Shown piece after piece: positions 14,861-24,327 of a stretch of 64,000 bases of DNA. The notes under the pieces are model-generated. The model did not search any database. It saw only the letters and a program-made list of their open reading frames with translations, and was not told the origin of the DNA. This stretch comes from JAVVSR01 sp964604875. Lineage in GTDB: Bacteria; Bacillota; Clostridia; Christensenellales; CAG-917. The stretch is from positions 1 to 64,000 of the forward strand of contig CAZSAC010000002.1 in the NCBI GenBank assembly GCA_964604875.1, given 5' to 3'. The translations under genes and the position numbers were made by a program. Every line of letters begins with the position of its first letter. The first letter of the stretch is position 1.

Positions 14861-17490
14861 TATGCCAGTTCGGTTATTCTTTCTTCAAGTTTTGCTTTCA
14901 GTTCTTTGTTTTTTGAGAGCTTTTCTTGTTCCTTATCAATAAGTTGTTTGGGAGCTTTTGCTATAAAACCTTGGTTTTTAAGCATTTTTTCGCCTCTTTC
15001 GATTTCTGCGACAACGGCTTCCAGCTCCTTATTTAACCTGCCAATTTCTTTTTCGGCGTCAATAAGTTCTCCCAACGGAATGAAAACCTCTGCGTATTCG
15101 GTAACTAAAACTGAAAGTTTTGCCTCATCAGGTTTCTCGTCCACAATGACCATTTCGGATATACCTGCCAATTTTTCGAAATATAGCCCGAGTTTTTTTA
15201 AGGTTTCAACGCTTTTATTCGCCTTGATATAAATTTTTATCCGCTTAGAAGGAATAACGCCCATTTCGGAACGCAGGTTTCTTATTGCTTTAATTACGCT
15301 CATTGCGCCCTCAAAGCTTTCACGTTCGGCGCGGTAATTAAATTTTCTGTTATAGGACGGCCATTCCTGCACCATCAAAGCCGATTGCCTTTTATGCGTC
15401 GGAGAAGCTTGGAAAATTTCTTCTGTTACAAACGGAATAATCGGATGTAATAGACGTAAAACTGTGTTAAGTACATAGTTTAAAACCGAAACAGTCGCAA
15501 CCTTTGCCCTTTCGTCCGTTCCATATAGTGACGGCTTAGACGCTTCAATATACCAATCGCAAAAGTCTGTCCAAACAAAGTCGTACAGCTTTGACGACGC
15601 TAAACCAATTTCGTATTTGTTTAGGTTTATAGACACTTCTTTTACCACGTTATTGAGCTTTGACATAATCCACTTGTCGGCAAAGCTTAGGCGGATTTCC
15701 GAAACATCTTTGACGGATTTTTTGTCACTGTTCATAAACACAAAGCGACTTGCATTCCACAATTTGTTTATAAAGTTTCTCGAGGACTCCACCTTTTCTT
15801 CAATAAAGCGGGTATCGCTGCCCGGCGCAACGCCGGTCGCCAAAGAAAACCTTAGCGCGTCGGCGCCGTATTTGTCGATGATTTCCAAAGGGTCAATGCC
15901 GTTATTAAGCGACTTGCTCATTTTTCTACCCTGAGCGTCACGAACAATGCCGTGTATCAAAACCTCTGAAAACGGCACTTCGTTCATATTTTCGATACCG
16001 CTGAAAATCATCCTCGCAACCCAGAAAAAGATTATGTCATACGCCGTAACAAGAACGTTGGTGGGATAAAAATATTTTAAATCCTCTGTTATGTTGGGAT
16101 ACCCAAAAGTTGAAAACGGCCATAGCGCGCTTGAGAACCAAGTATCCAAAACGTCCTCGTCTTGTTTAAAATGTTCACATCCGCATTTTGGGCATTTCGA
16201 CGGCATATCCTTTGCAACAACCATTTCTCCGCAATCTTGGCAATAATACGCCGGGATACGGTGTCCCCACCAAAGCTGACGGGATATACACCAATCCTTA
16301 ATATTTTCCATCCAGTTGAAATATATCTTTTCAAAACGGGAAGGAATAAACTCAATTTTCTTGCTTCTAACTGCTTTAATCGCAGGTTTAGCCAAAGGTT
16401 TCATTGATACAAACCATTGTTTTGATACAATCGGCTCAACAACGCTCTTACAACGATAGCACTCGCCTACGTTATGCGTATAAGGCTCAATTTTTTCCAC
16501 AAGCCCCAAAGCCTGCATATCGCTTACAATTTTATCCCTTGCTTCGTCACGATATAAACCCTTATATTCGCCTGCGTTCTCATTCATATAGCCGGCGTCG
16601 TCCATAACCCTAATCACTTGTAAATTATGTCTTAAGCCAACCTCAAAGTCATTGGGGTCGTGCGCAGGAGTGATTTTTACGGCGCCCGTACCAAAACCGA
16701 TTTCGCAATATTCGTCGGCAATCAAGGGAATCTCTCTGTTTACCAAAGGCAAAATTAGGGTTGTCCCAATCAAATCCTTATATCTTTCATCGTTGGGGTT
16801 GACAGCAACTGCAGTATCGCCAAGTAACGTCTCGGGGCGAGTCGTCGCAATGATAATATATTTGTCGCTGTTTTTAATCGGATAACGGAAATGCCATAAA
16901 AAGCCTTCCTTTTCAGTATACTCAACTTCTGCGTCAGATATAGCCGTTTGGCAACCCGGACACCAGTTTATAATCCTATCCCCGCGGTAAATTAAACCCT
17001 TTTCGTAAAGCTTAATGAATACGTCAAGTACGGCTCGGCTTAAGTTATCATCCATTGTGAAAGCTTGTCGAGACCAATCGCACGAGGCGCCCAGACGCTT
17101 TTGCTGTTCAACAATTCGTCCGCCGTATTGATGCGTCCAATCCCAAGCTCTCTCCAAAAAACCCTCTCTGCCGACGTCGTTTTTCGTGAGCCCTTCTTTT
17201 TTCATTTTATCTACAACTTTCATCTCGGTTGCAATGCTTGCGTGGTCGGTGCCGGGAAGCCATAACGCTTCATACCCGTCCATACGCTTGAACCTGATAA
17301 TTATATCTTGAACGGTATTATCCAAAGCATGCCCCATATGCAGTTGTCCGGTAACATTCGGCGGGGGCATTAAAATTGTAAAAGGCTCTTTCTTCTTATT
17401 GGGGTAAGCCTCAAAATATTTGTTTTTCATCCAAAAGTCGTAAATTTTCTGTTCAAAATTCGACGGTTGGTAGGTTTTTTCCATTTCCAT
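14860..17490 (-). CDS. valS: Valyl-tRNA synthetase
   Basis: 876 residues, full length. HIGH-type motif PPPNVTGQLHMGHAL near 41-55, KMSKS motif in GRKMSKSLNNG near 525, an editing domain between them (TTRPETLLGDTA), and a C-terminal coiled-coil (about 810-876) rich in Glu and Lys. Two ATG codons are near the start; GAGGATAG is well spaced for the first. It lies 24 bp downstream of pgsA and has no T-box leader, so expression seems tied to the pgsA promoter. Confidence 0.98.
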   Translation of the reverse strand: MEMEKTYQPSNFEQKIYDFWMKNKYFEAYPNKKKEPFTILMPPPNVTGQLHMGHALDNTVQDIIIRFKRMDGYEALWLPGTDHASIATEMKVVDKMKKEGLTKNDVGREGFLERAWDWTHQYGGRIVEQQKRLGASCDWSRQAFTMDDNLSRAVLDVFIKLYEKGLIYRGDRIINWCPGCQTAISDAEVEYTEKEGFLWHFRYPIKNSDKYIIIATTRPETLLGDTAVAVNPNDERYKDLIGTTLILPLVNREIPLIADEYCEIGFGTGAVKITPAHDPNDFEVGLRHNLQVIRVMDDAGYMNENAGEYKGLYRDEARDKIVSDMQALGLVEKIEPYTHNVGECYRCKSVVEPIVSKQWFVSMKPLAKPAIKAVRSKKIEFIPSRFEKIYFNWMENIKDWCISRQLWWGHRIPAYYCQDCGEMVVAKDMPSKCPKCGCEHFKQDEDVLDTWFSSALWPFSTFGYPNITEDLKYFYPTNVLVTAYDIIFFWVARMIFSGIENMNEVPFSEVLIHGIVRDAQGRKMSKSLNNGIDPLEIIDKYGADALRFSLATGVAPGSDTRFIEEKVESSRNFINKLWNASRFVFMNSDKKSVKDVSEIRLSFADKWIMSKLNNVVKEVSINLNKYEIGLASSKLYDFVWTDFCDWYIEASKPSLYGTDERAKVATVSVLNYVLNTVLRLLHPIIPFVTEEIFQASPTHKRQSALMVQEWPSYNRKFNYRAERESFEGAMSVIKAIRNLRSEMGVIPSKRIKIYIKANKSVETLKKLGLYFEKLAGISEMVIVDEKPDEAKLSVLVTEYAEVFIPLGELIDAEKEIGRLNKELEAVVAEIERGEKMLKNQGFIAKAPKQLIDKEQEKLSKNKELKAKLEERITELA

Positions 17491-17514
17491 AAGAACTATC
17501 CTCTATCTAAAAAT

Positions 17515-18219
17515 TTATTCTTTATCTGTCGTATCCAAATTTGCGTCCAAAATTTTTCTGCCGTATTTATCAACTTTTCCAGCCGCAAAGTCAATGTTAA
17601 ATTGCTTCAAAGATTTTAACATAATGACAAAATAAGTTATCATTGCGTAAATTGCCAAAACACACCCTATCGCCGTCAAAATCCAGTCAATGCTCATTTC
17701 GACGCCAGCGCTGACTCCAAACGTCCACCAAGAGCAAAGCAGTTTATGGAAAAACGCCGCAATAACACCTAGCGATAAGAATAACGATGCGATTTTCCCT
17801 GCAAAAACAGCTTGAATAACAATTTGTTTTTTTATTAAAATTGGAGCAAGGCATATCATCAAAATTTCTTTTACCGCAACAATTACGATAAAATACCAAG
17901 GCAAATACATAATTATGGTCAAGCAAAGCATTGCTGAAATATGCATAAGCTTGTCTGCCAACGGGTCAAATACCTTGCCAATATCCGAAATCATATGGTA
18001 TTTGCGCGCAATTTTCCCGTCAACCATATCCGACGCGGCGGCGATTGCAAAAACTGCCAAAGCCCAATATATCAAATTGATTTTATCCTGCAAGCCACCC
18101 ACCAAACATAGCGCGACAAACACAGGAATACAAAGCATACGAAAATATGTAATTACATTTGGAATAAGCCAAATATCTTCTTTTTTAAAGACATATTTGC
18201 CGCTGTTGTTATCTTCCAT
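17515..18219 (-). CDS. pgsA: CDP-alcohol phosphatidyltransferase, probable PgsA
   Basis: 234 residues with several membrane segments. The CDP-alcohol phosphotransferase motif DGx2ARx8Gx3Dx3D is complete in DGKIARKYHMISDIGKVFD with the following PLADK. The N-terminal IPNVITYFRMLCIPVF is typical of PgsA, which makes phosphatidylglycerol phosphate. Another head group cannot be excluded. SD TATGGAG. First gene of a unit with valS, an unusual pairing. Confidence 0.9.
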   Translation of the reverse strand: MEDNNSGKYVFKKEDIWLIPNVITYFRMLCIPVFVALCLVGGLQDKINLIYWALAVFAIAAASDMVDGKIARKYHMISDIGKVFDPLADKLMHISAMLCLTIIMYLPWYFIVIVAVKEILMICLAPILIKKQIVIQAVFAGKIASLFLSLGVIAAFFHKLLCSWWTFGVSAGVEMSIDWILTAIGCVLAIYAMITYFVIMLKSLKQFNIDFAAGKVDKYGRKILDANLDTTDKE

Positions 18220-18246
18220 AAATACTCCATAGTCTAATTTTTTTTA

Positions 18247-18275
18247 ATTATAACACAATAAACTATTTGAGTAAA
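18247..18275 (-). promoter_or_regulatory. Promoter of pgsA-valS
   Basis: Minus-strand -35 TTTACT (18270-18275), 17-bp spacer, -10 TATAAT (18247-18252) with an extended TG. Confidence 0.7.
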
Positions 18276-18314
18276 CTTTTTTATCAATTAAAAGGATTTA
18301 TAATTATAAATAAT

Positions 18315-18342
18315 TTGCAAATCTTTTTTTTCGTGTTATTCT
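18315..18342 (+). promoter_or_regulatory. Candidate promoter of the MFS gene
   Basis: -35 TTGCAA (18315-18320), 16-bp spacer, -10 TATTCT (18337-18342) preceded by TGT. The leader would be only about 10 nt. Confidence 0.45.
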
Positions 18343-18358
18343 ATAAAAAGGTGATGTT

Positions 18359-19612
18359 ATGCTTATAGTTTTAATTGTAATTTATATCGCTTTTATTTCG
18401 TTAGGTCTGCCTGATTCTTTATTTGGAACGGCGTGGCCGCTTATGCACGTGGAATTTGGGATTGCCCAAGGCTTTGCCTCAATATACACTATCATATGTT
18501 CAAGCGGAACGGCATTTACCAGTTTTTTCACAGGGAAACTTATAAGAAAGTTCGGCACGGGTTGGGTTACTTTTATATCAGTGCTTTTAACCGCAATTGG
18601 TCTAGTGGGAATTAGTTATGCTCCCAGTCTTTGGGCGATGATACCCTTTTCAATTATTATGGGTATAGGCGCAGGAGCGGTGGACTCAGGCTTAAACAAT
18701 TTTGTATCATTGCACTATAAGCCTTGGCATATGAGCTGGCTTCATTGCTTTTGGGGCGTTGGAGTTACTGTTAGCCCGCTGATTATGGCGTATTTTTTAA
18801 AAGATTCGAATTGGAGAGGAGGCTATAGCACCGTTGGTATTATCCAGTTTTGTATTGTTGCGGTGATTTTCTTATCCTTACCGTTATGGAAAAAAATTGA
18901 AAAAAAGAATACTGTCGAAAATTTAGACATTACTGTCAAAGATACGGAAATTGTCAACGAAATTCCTTCAACAAATTTAAATGATTTAGACGAAACTGTT
19001 GTAGAAAAAACTAAAGATTTAAGCATAATCTCCATTATAAAATCCAAAGGCGTATTTTTGGCTATGCTGGCGCTTGGGTTATATTGCGCAATGGAGTTCA
19101 CCTTCGGGTTGTGGGGAGCAAGCTATTTAATCAATACTAACACGGTTTCTTCCCCTGCCGCGGCGGCTAATTGGGTTTCGTTTTATTTCGGCGGAATAAT
19201 GGTCGGAAGATTTATCACCGGTTTTTTAACTATGAAATTTTCTGATAAGACCTTGATTTTGGGCGGCGTAGTTTTTGCTGTTTTGGGAGGATTATTCTTG
19301 CTTATTCCGAACAACTCGGTTGCCCCGGTCGGTTTAGTTTTAATCGGCATTGGATTTGGACCAATATTTCCCTGCTCCATTCACGCCACTGCTCACCGCT
19401 TTGGCGCAAAGTACTCTGCCGATATTACCGGCTTTCAGATGTTTTTTGCCTATTTTTTAGGTTTTATTATTCAAACCTCTTTCGGTTTTATCGCCTCTGC
19501 CACAACTTTTAAACTTCTGCCTTACCTTCTATTTGTTTTAAGTATATTGCTTTTCTTAGTGGAAATGCTTTTAAATAAAGTTTCAGCTGATTCCGCCGCT
19601 CACATTAAGTAA
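18359..19612 (+). CDS. Major facilitator superfamily transporter
   Basis: 417 residues, 12 predicted helices in two halves separated by a charged loop (about 180-222). The loop between helices 2 and 3 reads TGKLIRKFGTGW, the MFS signature position, and the layout recalls the FucP-like sugar permease group. It lies 73 bp upstream of a GH3 glycosidase on the same strand, which suggests uptake of a sugar or oligosaccharide. Substrate unknown. ATG follows AAGGTGATGTT. Confidence 0.88.
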   Translation: MLIVLIVIYIAFISLGLPDSLFGTAWPLMHVEFGIAQGFASIYTIICSSGTAFTSFFTGKLIRKFGTGWVTFISVLLTAIGLVGISYAPSLWAMIPFSIIMGIGAGAVDSGLNNFVSLHYKPWHMSWLHCFWGVGVTVSPLIMAYFLKDSNWRGGYSTVGIIQFCIVAVIFLSLPLWKKIEKKNTVENLDITVKDTEIVNEIPSTNLNDLDETVVEKTKDLSIISIIKSKGVFLAMLALGLYCAMEFTFGLWGASYLINTNTVSSPAAAANWVSFYFGGIMVGRFITGFLTMKFSDKTLILGGVVFAVLGGLFLLIPNNSVAPVGLVLIGIGFGPIFPCSIHATAHRFGAKYSADITGFQMFFAYFLGFIIQTSFGFIASATTFKLLPYLLFVLSILLFLVEMLLNKVSADSAAHIK

Positions 19613-19620
19613 ACAATCAT

Positions 19621-19649
19621 TTGCCAAACTTAACATTATATGTTAAAAT
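19621..19649 (+). promoter_or_regulatory. Promoter of the GH3 gene with palindromic operator
   Basis: -35 TTGCCA (19621-19626), 17-bp spacer, -10 TAAAAT (19644-19649) with extended TGT. A perfect 17-bp palindrome, TTAACAT-TAT-ATGTTAA (19630-19646), fills the spacer and runs into the -10 box, as expected for a repressor site. Confidence 0.6.
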
Positions 19650-19685
19650 ATTCTCAAACAATTTAATTTTATTTTGGAGGATTAT

Positions 19686-22109
19686 ATGGATATAAAAAAG
19701 CTTTTATCAGAGCTTACCTTAGAAGAAAAAGCCTCGTTATGTAGCGGCTTGACTTTTTGGCAAACAAAACCGATTGAGAGGCTGAATATTCCTTCTGTGC
19801 GTATGACCGATGGTCCTCACGGCTTAAGAAACGAGATGGACACAAAAGGCGGCATAACCAACGTCTTAAAAGGAAGCTATCCGTCAACATGTTTTCCGCC
19901 AGCCGTTACCACCGCAAGCTCTTGGGATAGAGACTTGTTATTTGATATCGGCAAAGCTATCGGTGAGGAAGCTGTTGACCAAGGCGTGTCCACAGTTTTA
20001 GGACCGGGCACAAACATCAAACGTTCCCCCCTATGCGGAAGAAATTTTGAATATTTTTCTGAAGACCCTTATCTTTCGGGCGAATGCGCAACCAATTTCG
20101 TAAAAGGCGTGCAAAGCACTAAGGTTGACTGTTCTCTAAAACACTATTGCGCCAATAATCAAGAGTTTAATCGTATGTCTATTGACACGGTTGTTGACGA
20201 ACGCGCGCTTAGAGAAATATATCTTCCTGCTTTTGAAAACACCGTAAAACGCTCTCAACCGTCCCAAATTATGTGCAGTTATAACAGAGTAAACGGCACT
20301 TATTTGTCCGACAACAAAAAACTATTGACCGATATCCTGCGTAAAGAATGGGGCTTTGAAGGGATTGTTGTCAGCGACTGGGGCGCAGTAAACGATAGAA
20401 TCGAAGGTATTTTAGCCGGTATGGATTTGGAAATGCCCGGAAACGGCGGTATGAATGATAGGCTTATAATTAAAGCCGTAAAAGACGGCAAAATTTCCGA
20501 AGCTGACTTGGATATCGTTGTTGAACGCTTGCTTAAATATATTGACCAAAGCGCAAAGGCTGTCAATAAGGATTACAAGTGCGACTATGACGCGCATTAC
20601 CAGCTTGCCAGAAAAGCAGCGGCTTACGGCGCGGTTTTATTGAAAAACGACAGCAACGCTTTGCCCTTTAAAAAAGAAGGGAAACTTACTTTAATCGGAA
20701 ATCTTGCCGAACATCCCAGATATCAAGGTTCGGGAAGCAGCTTGATTAATCCTTATAAACTTGTCAGCATTTTAGAAGCGGCAAAACAACGTAATATTGA
20801 TGTTGAATTTGCGCCCGGCTATTCTTTAGACGGCGACGGCTATAACGAAAAACTTTTAAAGCAAGCTGTTGAGCTTGCAAAAGATAAAGAAAAAGTGGTT
20901 GTTGTAATTGGCTTGACGGATTCATATGAAAGCGAAGGTTATGACAGAAGCCATATGGATCTCCCCTTGGGACACAATAAATTGGTGGAAGAAATTATTG
21001 CGGTTAACCCAAATGCAGTTATCCTATTTGTCGGAGGCTCGCCTGTCACCTTCCCTTGGCTCAGAAAAGTACCCGCTTTATTAAACCTATATTTGGGCGG
21101 TGAAGCCGGTGGAGACGCCGCTTTGGATTTGATTTTCGGCGATGTAAATCCTTGCGGAAAATTGGCGGAAACCTTCCCCAAACATTTAATCGATAATATT
21201 TCCTCTGCATATTTTCCTATGGGGCCAAAAACCGTTCAATACCGCGAAAGCGTTTACGTAGGATACAGATATTTCGATTCCGCAAAAAAAGCGGTTAGAT
21301 TCCCCTTTGGGTTTGGACTGTCTTACACAAAGTTTGAGTATTCCAACCTAAAGCTCTCATCAACAAACATTTCCGAAAACGACGTTTTGACCGTTTCTTT
21401 TGACGTTAAAAATATTGGCGACAAAGACGGCGCAGAGGTTGCTCAAGTTTATGTCAGCGATAAACACTCTGCAATTTTCCGCCCCGAAAAAGAACTTAAG
21501 GGTTTTGAAAAAGTTTTTCTTAAGCCCGACGAAAGCAAAACAATCAGCGTAAAGCTTGACCGCCGCTCTTTTGCATACTGGAATACGGATATTTCCGATT
21601 GGTTTATAGAAAGCGGAGAATTTATTGTTTCCGTTGGCGCATCTAGTCGGGACGTAACTCTTACAGCAACCGTAAACGTTATCTCTGCTAAAACAGATGT
21701 CACTGCGCCCGATTATCATATTTCTTGCCCCGCTTACTACAATATTGGGGAAATTGACGCCATTCCGCAAGAACAATTTGAAGCGTTATACGGCGCAAAG
21801 CTTCCGGATAATTCTCCTTACAAGCGTGGCGAATATAATATAAACTCCACTCTTACAGACGTTTCGGGCTCAAGATTGGGAAGATTCTTACTAAAAATTA
21901 TTTCTTTCGGCGCAAAAATCGTTGTCAAAGGCGCACAGAATAAGGCTATGGTACAAAATTCAATCGCCAGTATGCCGATTCGTTCTTTCAGCGGATTTAC
22001 AGGCGGAGTTATTTCTATGATGTCAGCCCAAGGTCTTGTAGATATGATGAACAAAACCAAAGGCGGAGGCAAAAAGTTTATAAAAGGCTTTAAGAAAGAA
22101 AACAAATAA
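19686..22109 (+). CDS. Glycoside hydrolase family 3 (beta-glucosidase type)
   Basis: 807 residues from ATG 19686, which follows TTTTGGAGG (four codons upstream the frame is open from a TTG within the ribosome site). Catalytic nucleophile Asp231 lies in VVSDWGAV; MTDGPHGLR and GPGTNIKRSPLCGRNFEYFSEDP are typical GH3 stretches. A C-terminal fibronectin-III-like domain (about 560-670) is followed by about 110 basic, Gly-rich residues with unclear function. No signal peptide, so it acts in the cytoplasm on imported sugars, consistent with the MFS gene next door. Confidence 0.94.
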   Translation: MDIKKLLSELTLEEKASLCSGLTFWQTKPIERLNIPSVRMTDGPHGLRNEMDTKGGITNVLKGSYPSTCFPPAVTTASSWDRDLLFDIGKAIGEEAVDQGVSTVLGPGTNIKRSPLCGRNFEYFSEDPYLSGECATNFVKGVQSTKVDCSLKHYCANNQEFNRMSIDTVVDERALREIYLPAFENTVKRSQPSQIMCSYNRVNGTYLSDNKKLLTDILRKEWGFEGIVVSDWGAVNDRIEGILAGMDLEMPGNGGMNDRLIIKAVKDGKISEADLDIVVERLLKYIDQSAKAVNKDYKCDYDAHYQLARKAAAYGAVLLKNDSNALPFKKEGKLTLIGNLAEHPRYQGSGSSLINPYKLVSILEAAKQRNIDVEFAPGYSLDGDGYNEKLLKQAVELAKDKEKVVVVIGLTDSYESEGYDRSHMDLPLGHNKLVEEIIAVNPNAVILFVGGSPVTFPWLRKVPALLNLYLGGEAGGDAALDLIFGDVNPCGKLAETFPKHLIDNISSAYFPMGPKTVQYRESVYVGYRYFDSAKKAVRFPFGFGLSYTKFEYSNLKLSSTNISENDVLTVSFDVKNIGDKDGAEVAQVYVSDKHSAIFRPEKELKGFEKVFLKPDESKTISVKLDRRSFAYWNTDISDWFIESGEFIVSVGASSRDVTLTATVNVISAKTDVTAPDYHISCPAYYNIGEIDAIPQEQFEALYGAKLPDNSPYKRGEYNINSTLTDVSGSRLGRFLLKIISFGAKIVVKGAQNKAMVQNSIASMPIRSFSGFTGGVISMMSAQGLVDMMNKTKGGGKKFIKGFKKENK

Positions 22110-22120
22110 AATTTATAAAA

Positions 22121-22155
22121 AAACCGCCCTCGATTTTTCGAGGGCGTTGTTTTAT
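22121..22155. terminator. Bidirectional terminator between GH3 and nnr
   Basis: CGCCCTCGA (22125-22133) pairs perfectly with TCGAGGGCG (22138-22146) around TTTT; T-rich on the plus side (TTGTTTTATT) and A-rich, hence U-rich, on the minus side. Confidence 0.9.
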
Positions 22156-22163
22156 TCTATTAG

Positions 22164-23657
22164 CTATACTTTTAGGATTTCATTTATGGCAACCGTGATA
22201 TATCCAAAACGATGAGCGGTTAGCATTGAATAATCATTTAGTTCGTCTTCAAGGCTAAGCTCGGCTGCTCGTCCTGCAATATACGCTCCTGCAACTGCGG
22301 AGTCGAACAAGCCTAGTCCCCTTGCCATAAGTCCGTTTGTTATGCCGTCTAATAAATCACCGCTTCCACCCTTTGCCATACCCGACGTGCCCCTTGTGTT
22401 GATACAAGCTTTATCTCCGTCAGTTATAATTGATGCAACGCCTTTTAAAACCAATATCACGTTATATTGTTTTGCAAAGTCCCTTGCAAGCTCAATCGGA
22501 TTTTCTAATATTTCTTGAACCGACTTTTTGCAAAGTCTGGAAAACTCTTTTGGGTGTGGTGTTAAAACAACCCTTCCGATTTGATTTTTCAATATATTTA
22601 TGTCCAATAAATTTAATCCGTCTGCGTCAATCAGCACTTTAGCATTGGTTTTTTTAAGGATAAAATCTAATATTTTATTAAATGAGCTACACTTTCCTAA
22701 GCCCATACCTATGGCGATTGCCGACATATCTAAAAGTTTTTCAAGTGTTTCCTCACAATATTCAATCACTCCGTTTGGGGACGGAAACGTATACACAATA
22801 TTGTTTACAACTCGCTTTGACAACGCAGAATATATTACCTCGGGGATTGCAAGATATGATAAACCGCTTCCGACCTGCAAGCAAAAATCACCCATAGCAG
22901 CAAACCAGGGCGCGCCGATATAATTTTTCGAGCCTCCGATTATTGCCGATTTGCCAAACGTCCCCTTATGAACGTTTCGTTTAAGCGGAGCAAAAAACTG
23001 TTTAAAATCGGACGTCTCCGAAAGGAATATTTCTGAGGGCAACATTTCTATTCCGATGTCCGCTACAAGAACTTTTCCGCAATAATCCATTCCGTCGTTT
23101 AAAAAATGCCCGCACTTATAAGATTGAAAAGTGATTGTTGCATCTGCCTCTACGGCAACATTCATCACTAAGCCATTGTCTGAGTTTATCCCGCTGGGAA
23201 TATCGCACGCTATTACGTATGCGTTTGTATTATTTATTTTTTGGATAACCTCGGCAAGCTCGCCCGTTATATTTTTAGATAATCCCGTGCCAAATATAGC
23301 GTCAATTATGACTTCCGCGTCACTTAAAAGTTCGTCTGAATATATATCGATTTTCCCGCCCTTTTTTACAAATTCGTCAGCGAAAAATCGCGCGTCTTCA
23401 CTGCATTTTTCGTCAATACGTAAAACGGTTGCAAAGCAACCCAAATCATATAGCAACGACGCAATACAATATCCGTCGCCACCGTTGTTGCCTTTCCCGC
23501 AAACTATGGCTGTTTTTTTGCCTAAAAGGTTTTCCGACTTTATAAAATCTACCACCGCTAGGGCGGCATTTTTCATCAAATGTTTTGAAGAAACTCCGCA
23601 TTCGATTGTTTTGGCGTCGCTTTTTCTTGCAATTTCAGTTGTTGCGATAACTTTCAT
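22164..23657 (-). CDS. nnr: Bifunctional NAD(P)H-hydrate repair enzyme
   Basis: 497 residues with an N-terminal YjeF epimerase domain (about 1-210; GKGNNGGDGYCIA and the Asp in DAIFGTGL) and a C-terminal ADP/ATP-dependent dehydratase of ribokinase fold (about 225-497; LTPHPKEFSRL and GGSGDLLDGITNGL with the catalytic Asp). It repairs NADHX and NADPHX. Overlaps recX by 4 bp in an ATGA. Confidence 0.96.
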   Translation of the reverse strand: MKVIATTEIARKSDAKTIECGVSSKHLMKNAALAVVDFIKSENLLGKKTAIVCGKGNNGGDGYCIASLLYDLGCFATVLRIDEKCSEDARFFADEFVKKGGKIDIYSDELLSDAEVIIDAIFGTGLSKNITGELAEVIQKINNTNAYVIACDIPSGINSDNGLVMNVAVEADATITFQSYKCGHFLNDGMDYCGKVLVADIGIEMLPSEIFLSETSDFKQFFAPLKRNVHKGTFGKSAIIGGSKNYIGAPWFAAMGDFCLQVGSGLSYLAIPEVIYSALSKRVVNNIVYTFPSPNGVIEYCEETLEKLLDMSAIAIGMGLGKCSSFNKILDFILKKTNAKVLIDADGLNLLDINILKNQIGRVVLTPHPKEFSRLCKKSVQEILENPIELARDFAKQYNVILVLKGVASIITDGDKACINTRGTSGMAKGGSGDLLDGITNGLMARGLGLFDSAVAGAYIAGRAAELSLEDELNDYSMLTAHRFGYITVAINEILKV

Positions 23658-24283
23658 ATTTCACCGTTTTCAAAATCAAGCTCAGACATTGCGCTTTTGA
23701 TTGTTTCCGATTCAAAGCCCCTTATGGCAAGAAAATTCCAAACCTTCTCTTTTAGGTTGCAAACTTTTTTCTTTTCCTTTTCCAAATATTTTGAAGCAAG
23801 GCTGACCGCCTTATCTAGCTCCGCCTCGTCCGAAATTTTGTTATAAACCAATTCTTCAACCAAATTTTTAGAGATGCCCTTTTGAGTGGTTAAATCAAAA
23901 ATCAGTTTTCTGCGTCCGTATCGTTCACCCTTGAAGCTCAAAAAAGACTCCACATATTTTTCGTCGCCCAAATAATTATAACCCAATAGCTTTTCGATAG
24001 TTATTTCTATGGCTTTTGAGGAAAACTTTTTCTGCTTTAGGCTGTCTCTTATTTCATTTTGAGACTTAATAGAGCGCGATATGCTGTCAATTGCAGTTGT
24101 AAACGCGATATGCTGCTCGCCCTCGTCGGCAATTTTTTTGATTTCCTGCGAGGTATAATTTCCACCGTCAACCAAGCCGTATTCCTTTACGGTTGCATTG
24201 AATATAAGTATAACCTCTCCGTCGTCCATAACAATGGCGGAACGTTTTTTCTCGTTTTTTATTTGTTGAATTTCCAAAATCAT
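23654..24283 (-). CDS. recX: Regulatory protein RecX
   Basis: 209 residues with the three helical RecX repeats, for example KFSSKAIEITIEKLLGYNYLGDEKYVESFL and FERYGRRKLIFDL-type text. RecX modulates RecA filaments. The ATG is only about 13 nt beyond the T run of the ilvE terminator and has no evident Shine-Dalgarno, so how it is expressed is unclear; a weak promoter (TGGATT-16-TATATC) ends at the edge of the hairpin. RecA is not in the window. Confidence 0.9.
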   Translation of the reverse strand: MILEIQQIKNEKKRSAIVMDDGEVILIFNATVKEYGLVDGGNYTSQEIKKIADEGEQHIAFTTAIDSISRSIKSQNEIRDSLKQKKFSSKAIEITIEKLLGYNYLGDEKYVESFLSFKGERYGRRKLIFDLTTQKGISKNLVEELVYNKISDEAELDKAVSLASKYLEKEKKKVCNLKEKVWNFLAIRGFESETIKSAMSELDFENGEI

Positions 24284-24289
24284 TTTATT

Positions 24290-24323
24290 TTGCGTAAAAA
24301 TCGCCCGCTAAAAAGCGGGCGAT
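24290..24323 (-). terminator. Terminator of the aminotransferase-tyrS-yigZ-ilvE operon
   Basis: ATCGCCCGCT (24300-24309) pairs with AGCGGGCGAT (24314-24323); the minus-strand product ends in TTTTTACG, directly before recX. Confidence 0.9.
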
Positions 24324-24327
24324 ATAA

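Noticed and set aside
23131..23700. Open plus-strand frame of 189 codons opposite nnr and recX
   Set aside because: A shadow of real coding sequence; composition and start context are not protein-like.
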